Shown piece by piece: positions 1-8,590 of a DNA stretch of 64,000 nt (positions are counted from its first letter, which is position 1; every line of letters starts with the position of its first letter). Both the position numbers and the translations under genes were made by a program. The stretch comes from Rhodopirellula sp. Lineage in GTDB: Bacteria > Planctomycetota > Planctomycetia > Pirellulales > Pirellulaceae. The notes under the pieces were generated by a model, which was not told where the DNA came from, did no database searches, and saw only the letters and a program-made list of their open reading frames with translations. Location of the stretch: the NCBI GenBank assembly GCA_002701385.1, contig NZVD01000090.1, forward strand, positions 31,830-95,829, in the 5' to 3' direction.

Positions 1-201
1 GGTCTGAGTTACGGAGCCACGGACGAATTGGGATATCGCAGTGTAGAAAAAATTGTCACCGTACATGATCTCCACGCCACGATCTTGCACCAACTAGGCT
101 TAGATCACCACAAATTAAGCTACCATCATCAGGGACATTCAGAATCCCTGACCGATGCCCGAGTTACAGAAGCCCGAGTGGTCAAAGACATTTTACTTTA
201 G
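1..201 (+). CDS. DUF1501 family protein, C-terminal end (cut by window edge)
   Basis: The open frame enters at base 1 and stops at TAG 199-201, giving 66 residues of a DUF1501 C-terminus. The pattern YGATDELGYRSVE, then VHDLHATILHQLGLDHHKL and a VVKDILL tail matches the ends of the four complete DUF1501 proteins in this window, most closely the one at 59374. DUF1501 proteins are exported, usually by Tat, and are related to the alkaline phosphatase/sulfatase fold. Their reaction is unknown. They are normally encoded directly after a PSD1 cytochrome gene, which here would lie to the left of the window. The gene converges on the next minus-strand gene with 16 bases between stops. Confidence 0.9.
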   Translation, partial: GLSYGATDELGYRSVEKIVTVHDLHATILHQLGLDHHKLSYHHQGHSESLTDARVTEARVVKDILL

Positions 202-217
202 GCGACTCGAGGAGACT

Positions 218-1603
218 CTAAGCGATAAGTTCTTCAATGACTTCTCCACCGAATTGACTCAGTTGTTTATATCGCCCGGCATGAAAGTAAGTCAGCTTAT
301 TGTCATCTAGTCCCATTAGCCGAAGTAGAGTCACGTGAAAGTCGCGTAATGGATGTACGACTTCAACCGCTTCCATCCCCACCTCGTCAGTCGCTCCGAT
401 CGTGTGGCCAGCTTTGACTCCTCCACCTGCGAGCCATACGGTCATCGCATTTGGATTGTGGTCCCGCCCGTATCTCACGCCACCACCCCGAATTCCATTA
501 TCCGGTGTGCGACCAAATTCGCCCATCCAAACCACCAGAGTCTCGTCCAGGAGACCTCGTTGTTTCAGATCCTGAAGCAATGCAGCAATCGGTTGGTCGA
601 CTCTTTCTATCATCGAACCATGAGCACGTAGAATGTAATCATGACTATCCCAACTGCTGGCATAGACCTGAACAAAACGGACTCCCTTTTCAACCAATTT
701 CCGTGCCAACAGACATCGTCGTCCAAAGTTGTCTGTGGTTGGATTATCGATTCCATATAGATCTCTGGTTACCTGAGTTTCGTCTTCGATACTCACAAGA
801 TCGGGAACCTGTGTTTGCATTCGGAAGGCCAATTCGTAATTATTCATCCGTGCTTTGAGCTGTTCGTGCTGAGGATGAGCTTCGGCGTGCTTTCCATTTA
901 GCTTGGCTAACAGATCAAGATTCCGCCGCTGCTGGCGACGCGTCACGCCTTTGGGAGGCCGGATATCAAGCAACGGCGATCCCTGAGGACGAAAAGCTGT
1001 CCCTTGAAAATCTGTGGGTAAGAAACCGTTATTCCAGTTTGCCGGGCCACCCTGTGGATAAGAAAGCTCGGGAAGCACAACAAACCCCGGGAGATCTTTA
1101 TTCTCCGTACCCAACCCAAGGTTGACCCAAGCTCCAATGGCTGGATCACCTCCAAAACGATTGCCGGTGTTTACGTGATAATTAGCGGCAGGGTGGTTTA
1201 CCGAGGTCACTTGCAAACCTCGATAAAAACAGATGTCGTCCACAACCTTTTCCAGGTGAGGCCATGCGGTGGTTATATCGGCTCCCGATTCGCCTGATTT
1301 CTTGAATTCAAACGGCGTCTGTACAAAGTAGCGTTTACCGCTCGCCATCGCGCTCTGTTCCTGACCGCTACGTTGAAACTCCTGTTCGTGAAGCTCCTTT
1401 AACTTCGGCTTGGGATCAAAAGTATCAATGTGAGAAGGCCCACCTTCCATATAAAGGAAGATACAATGCTTCGCCTTCGCTTTTGGGTAGTGTGCCACTC
1501 GCAACGGGCTTTCCTCCGCCATTGCATCATCGGCCAGCATGGCGGTGAGCGCAATACTTCCCAAACTTGTATTCAAACCATATAAGAATTCACGGCGATC
1601 CAT
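218..1603 (-). CDS. DUF1501 family protein, Tat-exported
   Basis: A 461-residue DUF1501 protein. It begins with a twin-arginine-like signal (MDRREFLYGLNTSLGS, then a hydrophobic stretch). The family core starts with FLYMEGGPSHIDTFDPKPKL near residue 50. Family blocks VWMGEFGRTPDNG and GRDHNPNAMTVWLAGGG lie near residues 360-395, and the usual HPLRDFHVTLLRLMGLD end follows. The fold resembles the alkaline phosphatase superfamily, but the reaction is unknown. It is the last gene of a minus-strand run, 21 bases after the PSD1 cytochrome at 1625, so the two are probably co-transcribed and work together at the envelope. The track ORFs inside it on the plus strand are shadows. Confidence 0.93.
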   Translation of the reverse strand: MDRREFLYGLNTSLGSIALTAMLADDAMAEESPLRVAHYPKAKAKHCIFLYMEGGPSHIDTFDPKPKLKELHEQEFQRSGQEQSAMASGKRYFVQTPFEFKKSGESGADITTAWPHLEKVVDDICFYRGLQVTSVNHPAANYHVNTGNRFGGDPAIGAWVNLGLGTENKDLPGFVVLPELSYPQGGPANWNNGFLPTDFQGTAFRPQGSPLLDIRPPKGVTRRQQRRNLDLLAKLNGKHAEAHPQHEQLKARMNNYELAFRMQTQVPDLVSIEDETQVTRDLYGIDNPTTDNFGRRCLLARKLVEKGVRFVQVYASSWDSHDYILRAHGSMIERVDQPIAALLQDLKQRGLLDETLVVWMGEFGRTPDNGIRGGGVRYGRDHNPNAMTVWLAGGGVKAGHTIGATDEVGMEAVEVVHPLRDFHVTLLRLMGLDDNKLTYFHAGRYKQLSQFGGEVIEELIA

Positions 1604-1624
1604 TTTTTCTGCTTCGGCACTCCT

Positions 1625-4312
1625 CTAATAAACGTATATGAATTCATTGGTATTCAATAACACCAGGCAAAGCTCCGCGAACGCTCTGGTACGAGCGTCG
1701 ACTTGATGGGGCTGCAGATCGTGCTGATAATCCTGATACTCAAATAACGTTTCTGTAAATGTAAATTCCTCCCCCGTATTTTCTTCATTTGCCCGTCGCA
1801 CCACTTCGGTAGGATACTCTCGGATCTGTGGCTCACTTTCGCGATGGTCGGTGAGGCATTCTTTCCAATGCACTCTAGCAGCCTTTAATTCTTCGCGGTC
1901 CGGTAATCTCCCGACGGCTAATTCAAAAGCACGCTTAATCGCATCTTCATCCGACTTGGCCTCTTTTAGAATACGATGAGCCATCGCCAGAGACCGATCT
2001 GCCGACTCTTCACTATTAAACAGTGCAAACACCTGGGGAGTCACATTGGATGCATCCCGCATTTCACAGGACTCATCCGGCGAAGGCTGATTGAAGGTTG
2101 TCATAAAGGGATCACGCAATCCCCTTAGTTTGAGGACATAAATCGATCTTCGATTCCGTTGTTCCGGATTCACATTCGGAACGTAACTGGGAGCAAAGGA
2201 ACCCATAATCTGGCGTGGTTGTAAGGCAGCCTCTACATTCATATCAGGTCGAACCGGTAATCCCCCGAGCTCATGCACCAATTCCCCACTGACTTGTAGC
2301 GTCGAATCTCGTAGTTCTTCAGACGTCAATCGGCGTGCCTGGAATACCGAGTAAAACTGGCGATTGCTATCGAGTTCATTCAAAGTGTCCAAATCCGGAT
2401 GAGTGCTACTTCGCTGATAAGCCTCTGAAGTAAGAATGAGCTTATGAAGTTGTTTGATAGACCAGCCTGATTTAATAAACTCGGACGTCAGCCAATCTAA
2501 TAAAAGAGGATGAGTAGGTTTATCTCCGGTAGCTCCAAAATTATTTGGATTCCCGGCAATGCCCTGCCCAAAATGATAGGCCCACACTCGATTGACCATC
2601 ACGCGTGCGGTCAGAGGGTTTTTGGAATCCGTCACCCATTTCGCAAACGAACCTCGCCGTCCTTCCAGTGCTTTTGGAATACTTGCTTGCAGCCCGGTCA
2701 CACTCAGAATTCCTGGCGTAACAGACTCTGAAGGTGTAAAGATATTACCCCCGGTGAGGATGGCGGTGTTTTCCAAAATCCCGTTGGTTACATTACCAGG
2801 CTTATCAAAACGATTGTACGAATTACGATTTAGCTGAGTATGGCCATTGTAGACTCCCAAAATCAAAGGCTCGTATCGATCTCGTGCTCGCTTATAAAGG
2901 TTACTCCATTTGCCACTCAGCCGAGCACGCCCAAAGTCGTTTGCCGTTTTATTTGGGTTATTGACTGTCTTGCGTAGATCAGCAATCGCTTCCTCGCGTT
3001 TCGCTAAGTACTTCTTGTCTTCCTCAAATTGCTTCGTGTTTTCATGAGGGAGAAACGGGATAGGTAACTCTGCCATCTGCGTCGTAGCAAACACGGATTG
3101 AATGGAGTAGTAATCCCGAGTTGGCACCGGATCGAACTTATGGTCATGGCAGCGAGCACATTGTAACGCCTGACCTAAAAACACCTGACCAACCGACGAG
3201 GTAACGTCGTCCAGGAATTGCTGACGGGTAATCTTACCAACAGACATACCGGTATGTTCCCAGGGCCCCATTCGTAAAAAGCCAAGCCCTAACTGAGCCT
3301 CGGGAGATTCAGCAAACAACTCGTCTGCTGCTATTTGCTCCTGCACAAACTGATCATAGGGTTTGTCCTGATTAAAACTGCGAATGACATAATCTCGATA
3401 TCGCCAGGCATTTGGACGCTCATAATCATTGGCAAATCCGCTGCTGTCGGCATACCGTACAACATCCAGCCAATGCTTACCCCACTGCTCACCGTATCTC
3501 TGTGATGCAAGCAGCCGATCAATTAGGTTCTCGAAAGCTTGGGGAGATTCGTCCTCTTTGAATTCCCTGATCGCTTCCGGAGTCGGCGGCAATCCGGTCA
3601 AGGTATAGCTTACACGCCGAATCAGAGTGGTTTTGTCCGCTCGCGGAGCTACTTTCAATCCCATTGGCAAATGCTGCGCAACCAAGTAATCAATCGCGTG
3701 CCCCTGATCCTGAGTAATGTCGACATCAGCAATCGGCTGATACGCCCAAAGATTCTTTGGCTGATAGGTCCGATTGCTCCATTCTTCGCTCAGGCCACCC
3801 GACGTCGCAACTCGAATCTCATCGCCCGTCCCCCACGGATCTTGCCCCTGCTGAATCTCCTTCAATCGTTGTTCGTTAGGCCACGGAGCCTGAGCTGCGA
3901 TCCACTCTTTCACAAACACCAATTCTTCTGAAGTCAAACGTTCGCTTTCCTTGGGAGGCATTGCAGACCAAACATCATCATCCCGCTGGATTGCTAAATA
4001 AAGAGGACTTCCTTCCGGCCGCCCCAGGACAATTGATGCTTCTCCCGTAGCTCCTCCCTTAAGTAGCCCGGCCCGCGACGTAAGATCTAACTCCCCTTCA
4101 ATTTGGTCTGGCTCCGCTCCGTGACAGGCAAAGCACTTATTGACCAATATACGGTGAACTTGAAATGCGAATAGTTGTTCAGGATCGCTGCGTCGTGCCT
4201 TTAGATCACTCTCATCCCCACAGACAAACGGTAAATTCAGCATGAATACGAACATGCCAACAATCATCTTGATAGTTTGTCTATTTGCTGAATGACTTTG
4301 TAGTAATGTCAC
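1625..4312 (-). CDS. PSCyt1-PSCyt2(DUF1549)-PSD1(DUF1553) cytochrome protein
   Basis: An 895-residue planctomycete cytochrome protein. After an N-terminal hydrophobic signal (IVGMFVFMLNLPFVCG) a PSCyt1 domain carries a CxxCH heme site, CFACHG, near residue 58. DUF1549 follows (LIRRVSYTLTGLPPTPEA, then RYGEQWGKHWLDVVRYADSS) and ends with a second site, [11 protein letters not shown], near residue 387. DUF1553 starts near residue 570 (ARVMVNRVWAYHFGQG) and runs to FNTNEF-like LLNTNEFIYVY at the C-terminus. The reaction is unknown; electron transfer coupled to the DUF1501 partner just downstream is an inference. The insert between DUF1549 and DUF1553 is short compared with the paralogs at 10080 and 42380. 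Confidence 0.93.
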   Translation of the reverse strand: MTLLQSHSANRQTIKMIVGMFVFMLNLPFVCGDESDLKARRSDPEQLFAFQVHRILVNKCFACHGAEPDQIEGELDLTSRAGLLKGGATGEASIVLGRPEGSPLYLAIQRDDDVWSAMPPKESERLTSEELVFVKEWIAAQAPWPNEQRLKEIQQGQDPWGTGDEIRVATSGGLSEEWSNRTYQPKNLWAYQPIADVDITQDQGHAIDYLVAQHLPMGLKVAPRADKTTLIRRVSYTLTGLPPTPEAIREFKEDESPQAFENLIDRLLASQRYGEQWGKHWLDVVRYADSSGFANDYERPNAWRYRDYVIRSFNQDKPYDQFVQEQIAADELFAESPEAQLGLGFLRMGPWEHTGMSVGKITRQQFLDDVTSSVGQVFLGQALQCARCHDHKFDPVPTRDYYSIQSVFATTQMAELPIPFLPHENTKQFEEDKKYLAKREEAIADLRKTVNNPNKTANDFGRARLSGKWSNLYKRARDRYEPLILGVYNGHTQLNRNSYNRFDKPGNVTNGILENTAILTGGNIFTPSESVTPGILSVTGLQASIPKALEGRRGSFAKWVTDSKNPLTARVMVNRVWAYHFGQGIAGNPNNFGATGDKPTHPLLLDWLTSEFIKSGWSIKQLHKLILTSEAYQRSSTHPDLDTLNELDSNRQFYSVFQARRLTSEELRDSTLQVSGELVHELGGLPVRPDMNVEAALQPRQIMGSFAPSYVPNVNPEQRNRRSIYVLKLRGLRDPFMTTFNQPSPDESCEMRDASNVTPQVFALFNSEESADRSLAMAHRILKEAKSDEDAIKRAFELAVGRLPDREELKAARVHWKECLTDHRESEPQIREYPTEVVRRANEENTGEEFTFTETLFEYQDYQHDLQPHQVDARTRAFAELCLVLLNTNEFIYVY

Positions 4313-4346
4313 TGGTTCAATCTTAATTACGAACAGGCTATTTCAT

Positions 4347-5210
4347 TTACCAAGAGATCTTAGAAGGAAAGAAATCCGCGATCAAGTCTTCATAAAAGGG
4401 ACGTAGCAATTCCACATCAGGCGGATCATTGGATTTGGAATATAAGTCATAGGGATTAAACAGCTTCACGAACTCCAACATTTTATGATCGTGTTCGTCC
4501 ATTAAGTGGCGATAGGCGCCCTCACTGTGCCAAGGATAGAACGAATGATAGCGAATCATTGCCAATCCTTCATCAGGCAAATAATCTTTGCATACATTGT
4601 ACATGTATTCGTCATGTCCCCATGACAACATTACATTTCTGAGTCCACAGTTGGCCGTATAAATGCCTAACTCTGACTGGAATACAGGGTCCAAATTGTC
4701 AGGGTTCTCCTGAAAGAAATCATGGTAGACTATCGACGAATCAAAACGGCACCCCACCACAAACGTATCACCAGTCACACACCATTGAGGCTCATCAAAG
4801 AGGCAAAGAATTTTCCCGAGATCATGAATGAGTCCGGTAAGGATAAACCAACGAGGGTGCCCATCAGCTCGAATCGCCTCAGCCGTTTGTAACAGATGCT
4901 CAATTTGACTGAGATTGGTATCCGGATCACTATCATCGATCAGTGTATTAAGAAACTCCATCGCTTCCCAAATCCCCATTTGTCGGCGATTGAGTGGGAG
5001 AAACTGTTCGCGTTTAAGGCGATTGATTTCAACCGTCTGTCGTTGATGATTCAAACGGTAGAATTCACGCACATGATCCGGTGCATCATCATAACTACGG
5101 AATTCCTCTGATGTATTTCCTTGATTTGCATCGGGTTGTTTTGGATAGCGACGAAGTAGGTCGTCATCCCACTGATCGAGCGACTGAAGTGGATTTCCCT
5201 CTGGTTTCAT
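4347..5210 (-). CDS. Myo-inositol oxygenase (MIOX)
   Basis: A 287-residue protein that aligns along its whole length with the MIOX family (human enzyme about 285 residues). MIOX is a di-iron HD-fold oxygenase (EC 1.13.99.1) that cleaves myo-inositol to D-glucuronate. The expected metal ligands are visible: His in IEHLLQTAEAIR, His-Asp in LTGLIHDLGKIL, His in SWGHDEYMYNV, His in IRYHSFYPWHSEGAY, and Asp in FNPYDLYSKSNDPPDVE. It has no signal peptide, so it is cytoplasmic, unlike its neighbours. Its start overlaps the stop of the upstream PQQ-type propeller by four bases (ATGA), so translation is probably coupled. The PSD1 cytochrome follows 34 bases downstream. Confidence 0.95.
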   Translation of the reverse strand: MKPEGNPLQSLDQWDDDLLRRYPKQPDANQGNTSEEFRSYDDAPDHVREFYRLNHQRQTVEINRLKREQFLPLNRRQMGIWEAMEFLNTLIDDSDPDTNLSQIEHLLQTAEAIRADGHPRWFILTGLIHDLGKILCLFDEPQWCVTGDTFVVGCRFDSSIVYHDFFQENPDNLDPVFQSELGIYTANCGLRNVMLSWGHDEYMYNVCKDYLPDEGLAMIRYHSFYPWHSEGAYRHLMDEHDHKMLEFVKLFNPYDLYSKSNDPPDVELLRPFYEDLIADFFPSKISW

Positions 5211-6778
5211 TCTTCGTCACTCTTTATACAAATCAGCTCTCGAATCGTATGTGCAAAAATACGGCCTTCTGAAAAAGAGAGCGAGGCGCGGTGATAAGAT
5301 TCACCTGCCGACCCAAGGTCATTTATCTCCACAACCGCTCGGGCATCCAAAGAGGAAGCATTCCAACGAATCACAAACACGGTGCCGTTCATGACGGGCA
5401 CATAAAGATGTTCTCCGGCCACGGTAGGTGTCGCACTGGCAATGTGCCCCCAACCACTCCCCTTCGATCTCTTATCTCCAAAGACAGTGAAGCCCCGCGA
5501 ATTCTTCATGCTGTTCGGAGTTACCGTCTGTTCCTTCAACTGCTTGGCGCCTTCTGACTGATCAAAATAGAGATATTGATCTTCCGTTTCGGGACGAGCA
5601 TTAATTTGCAAAGGCAATTCAAGATATTGCACTTGGCCGGTTTCCACATTCACACGTCCCAACCAGGGTCTCACGTAACTGCGGAAATAATGATACTTAC
5701 CGACTAGCAAATTAGAAGTCTGGGTGATCATCCGTTTATTCTTTCCCACTCGCAAGTCGGCTGTTTGATCAGATTCCTTTTCCTCGGCGAAAATAGAAGT
5801 CGGAATGTTGTCGACGATCGATGTTTGAGTAAGAATCTTCCCGGTAATGCCATCTACGATGAGATGGTTCCCTTTGTGAAACAAACAAACCTTATCGTTA
5901 TACAGTCGATAACTCGCCGTACTCATGAAACCAGGGAGCGGCAGTGACCAAATGGTTGAGCCATCGGCCAGATCAACCAGCGAGACTCCCTCGGGCTTTT
6001 CCGGAGGGCCGTGGCCTCCACCTCTGCCGACCACGACGACCTTTCGACCGTCACTCAATTTCTGTGGTACGACGGCGTTACCCATATTGAGACCACAGGT
6101 AGTTGTCCAAACCACATCACCTGTTTGCATATCGAGTGCCTGCAGCTGCGTCCAATCTTTTATCGGGGCGTCTTTGTATTTATGCGGAAAGACGCCGTTC
6201 GGATCAGGCGGATAGACTTGTCGAGTGAATACAAATCTATCGCCTAAAAGGAATGGTAACGTACGATTCACACTTAGGACTTCACGTGACCAAAGAGGAG
6301 CTCCCTGTAAATTGAAGCAGGCGATCGTGCCCGACGCATTGATAAAGACCACTCGTTCGCCATCCACGACAGCTGGTGGGGAAGTACTGTCGCCAAAGCA
6401 GCCTGACAGCCTGAGTGTATACTTTCCAGGAATCGCTCGTCGCCACAAGACGTGACCGTTATTGGCGTCCACGCACCAAGCCACAATGTCTTTCCCGAGC
6501 TGTGAGTCTTCGGTGACCTCCTTAAACGTCGTGAAGAACACCCTGCCCTTACTAATCACAGGAGTACTTTGCCCTGTTTCCGGTAGGGTCAAAACCCAGT
6601 GTATGTTGCGGCGATGGACAACACTCCAGTCAGTCGGCGCTGCCTGTTCGATCTGAAAGTTTCCATGAGGCCCTGTTGCCTGGTGCCAATCCTGAGCTGC
6701 GAGCGGATGAACCACAAACCACTCGGCAAGCAGAATCAAGACGCAAAAAATCTGCCCACCAAAAACTCTTAAAAGCAT
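5207..6778 (-). CDS. PQQ-like beta-propeller protein, exported
   Basis: A 523-residue protein with a signal peptide (FCVLILLAEWFVVHPLAAQ). Repeated blades follow with the PQQ-repeat pattern (NNGHVLWRRAIPG, SGTIACFNLQGAPLWSREV, VNVETGQVQYLELPL, NGTVFVIRWNASSLDA). It belongs to the outer-membrane-protein-assembly/PQQ quinoprotein-like propeller group. No dehydrogenase catalytic disulfide or Ca site is recognisable, so enzymatic activity is doubtful and a binding role is possible. It is clearly paralogous to the propeller at 28421: both share GRGGGH.PPE.P and the GWGH.ASATPTV block. It overlaps the MIOX gene downstream by four bases. Confidence 0.85.
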   Translation of the reverse strand: MLLRVFGGQIFCVLILLAEWFVVHPLAAQDWHQATGPHGNFQIEQAAPTDWSVVHRRNIHWVLTLPETGQSTPVISKGRVFFTTFKEVTEDSQLGKDIVAWCVDANNGHVLWRRAIPGKYTLRLSGCFGDSTSPPAVVDGERVVFINASGTIACFNLQGAPLWSREVLSVNRTLPFLLGDRFVFTRQVYPPDPNGVFPHKYKDAPIKDWTQLQALDMQTGDVVWTTTCGLNMGNAVVPQKLSDGRKVVVVGRGGGHGPPEKPEGVSLVDLADGSTIWSLPLPGFMSTASYRLYNDKVCLFHKGNHLIVDGITGKILTQTSIVDNIPTSIFAEEKESDQTADLRVGKNKRMITQTSNLLVGKYHYFRSYVRPWLGRVNVETGQVQYLELPLQINARPETEDQYLYFDQSEGAKQLKEQTVTPNSMKNSRGFTVFGDKRSKGSGWGHIASATPTVAGEHLYVPVMNGTVFVIRWNASSLDARAVVEINDLGSAGESYHRASLSFSEGRIFAHTIRELICIKSDEE

Positions 6779-6831
6779 GGCAAATCTTAACCTCAGAAAT
6801 AGGAAGTTTGAATTACAGGAAGTCTGACTGA

Positions 6832-7776
6832 TTAACGGTTAGATTTACCAGCTACGTCAAGCAACAGCGAATTAGAGACATTATTTCCAAAATCATCAAA
6901 TCGGTCGAAAGTCCATACGACCTTTTTACTTTTGGGGTTCAATTCGACCAACAACGGCTGTCCGGGACCGGCGTGACAATTTCCAATCACATAATTTCCG
7001 TTGGGTAACACTTCAAGAGTTGTCACCCATGCCAGTACGATTCCTTCGAGATCTTTCTGACGAATCTGCCAGACGATTTTCTTTTCGGGTGTCACTTCCA
7101 GTACGGCGTGTCCGTTTCCACAACCAATCAGCGTATTACCATTTTTCAATCTCAAAGCCGAAAATGCCTGATTTCCATAAGCTTCCGGTCCATGACCACC
7201 TGCTCGATCCTGAAACAACGGCACTTCATATTCCCAAATCACATTCCCCGATTTGGAATCATATTCACGAATTTTCCCATCCCCTTCATGGCAAACCAGA
7301 TAGTTTCCATTTCCAAGCTGCCTTGCCAGCCGGGTATCCCGATGTGGATGTGGATTATCCACAACCAGTTTTGTTTCCTTAACAATTTCCCCATCGCGGT
7401 TTACTTCAATGATCCTTCCCACCCCGGATTCGGCAATCATGACATTCCCGTTCTTTAGTGGCTGAAAGGCGTGGACTTCCAAACGTTTCCCCTGATTTCC
7501 ATTTTGCGTGCGACTGTTGTAACTCCAAACTATCTTTTTCGAGTTGTGATCAATTTCAACGACTTCGCTCATATTACGTTGCACCATGACATTGCCGTTG
7601 TCCAGGACATGAATGTCATGAATTCCACCGAACGCCATTTGCCAACTGGTGGAACCGTCTTTTTCAATAATCTGAAGACCTGATTTCCCATGTAACAGAA
7701 CTCGGTGTTTGGCAGAGGCGGACGAGGCAAATAGTAGAAGGCTAAAAATTGAGGCAGATATAAGAAATCGTTTCAT
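6832..7776 (-). CDS. Exported beta-propeller protein (PQQ/arylsulfotransferase-like repeats)
   Basis: A 314-residue protein when started at the ATG at 7776. That start gives a proper signal peptide (MKRFLISASIFSLLLFASSASA), so I prefer it to the track start at 7848, which adds 24 unconvincing residues. The mature part repeats a blade of about 45 residues with the signature L.NGN.(M/L)(I/V) (VLDNGNVMVQRN, PLKNGNVMIAES, QLGNGNYLVCHE, RLKNGNTLIGCG, VLPNGNYVIGNC), i.e. a 5-7 bladed propeller close to PQQ-binding-like and arylsulfotransferase (ASST) propellers. No catalytic residues can be assigned. It lies 53 bases upstream of the next propeller on the same strand and is probably first in the MIOX-PSD1-DUF1501 run. 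Confidence 0.8.
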   Translation of the reverse strand: MKRFLISASIFSLLLFASSASAKHRVLLHGKSGLQIIEKDGSTSWQMAFGGIHDIHVLDNGNVMVQRNMSEVVEIDHNSKKIVWSYNSRTQNGNQGKRLEVHAFQPLKNGNVMIAESGVGRIIEVNRDGEIVKETKLVVDNPHPHRDTRLARQLGNGNYLVCHEGDGKIREYDSKSGNVIWEYEVPLFQDRAGGHGPEAYGNQAFSALRLKNGNTLIGCGNGHAVLEVTPEKKIVWQIRQKDLEGIVLAWVTTLEVLPNGNYVIGNCHAGPGQPLLVELNPKSKKVVWTFDRFDDFGNNVSNSLLLDVAGKSNR

Positions 7777-7907
7777 GACATAGGGGTCCGTGGTTGAACA
7801 TTCTGAGAGGCTAATTGATGTAGATATTGTAGCAATTATGAGACGCACCCGTTATTTTGATGGCTCGGATAACAGACTGCCGCGAACAAGCTGAACTGAC
7901 GGACTAG

Positions 7908-8453
7908 ATGCGTAGAGAGTACAACAATATTCGGCACAATCACATCGTCATTGCTGAATACGATCAGGCCTGGATAGATTCGTTTCAGCGCGAAGTCATT
8001 TGCCTACAGCGATTGATGGGGGATCTTCTTGTCCAGGCTCATCATATCGGCAGTACGTCCGTACCGGGCTTAGCCGCCAAACCGGTAGTGGATCTTCTTC
8101 TTGAAGTCACCGACGTCAAGAAACTGGATGACTTGCAGGCTACGAGCATAAGCCATGGTTATCAGTTTTGGGGCGAGTACGGGCTAGCCGGCCGCCGTTA
8201 TCTCACCAAGGGTACAGACCCCCGAACTCACAACATTCATAGCTATACATCAGGGGATTCTGAACTCAAGCGGCATTTAGCATTTCGTGATTATCTTCGG
8301 GCTCACCCGGACGTGGCCGCAGATTACGTGAGTCTTAAACGTCGCTTAGCTGCTGAATGCAATCATGACATTGATAAGTATTGTGATGGTAAAGATGCCT
8401 TCATCAAACATTATCAACAGCTAGCATTAGAGTATGTATCATCCCAATCATAG
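7908..8453 (+). CDS. GrpB family (UPF0157) nucleotidyltransferase-like protein
   Basis: A 181-residue cytoplasmic protein of normal length for the GrpB/UPF0157 family. The diagnostic nucleotidyltransferase-like core HHIGSTSVPGLAAKPVVDLLLEV sits near residues 45-68. It is followed by the family blocks GLAGRRYLTKG, THNIHSYTSGDSELKRHLAFRDYLRAHP, and an Asp/Tyr-rich helix (CDGKDAFIKHYQQLALEY). The family's substrate is unsettled. It is an isolated plus-strand gene, divergent from the propeller run on its left, and nothing in the context links it to the redox modules. Confidence 0.9.
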   Translation: MRREYNNIRHNHIVIAEYDQAWIDSFQREVICLQRLMGDLLVQAHHIGSTSVPGLAAKPVVDLLLEVTDVKKLDDLQATSISHGYQFWGEYGLAGRRYLTKGTDPRTHNIHSYTSGDSELKRHLAFRDYLRAHPDVAADYVSLKRRLAAECNHDIDKYCDGKDAFIKHYQQLALEYVSSQS

Positions 8454-8590
8454 AACATATCTTCAGGAGATTTGAGTGTCATATCTCTTAAGACTATTCT
8501 CTGTTTCAGAACCATGGCGTTCTTTTTAAAATCGCAACTGGTCACCCAAAAGATCTGGGCAGTATTGGCGGGTGGTCAACAATCCCTAAC

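Noticed and set aside
8476-8530. Very short ORF starting GTG with AGGAG upstream, after the GrpB gene
   Set aside because: Only about 17 codons, with no leader or conservation clue; AGGAG followed by GTG is easily found by chance.
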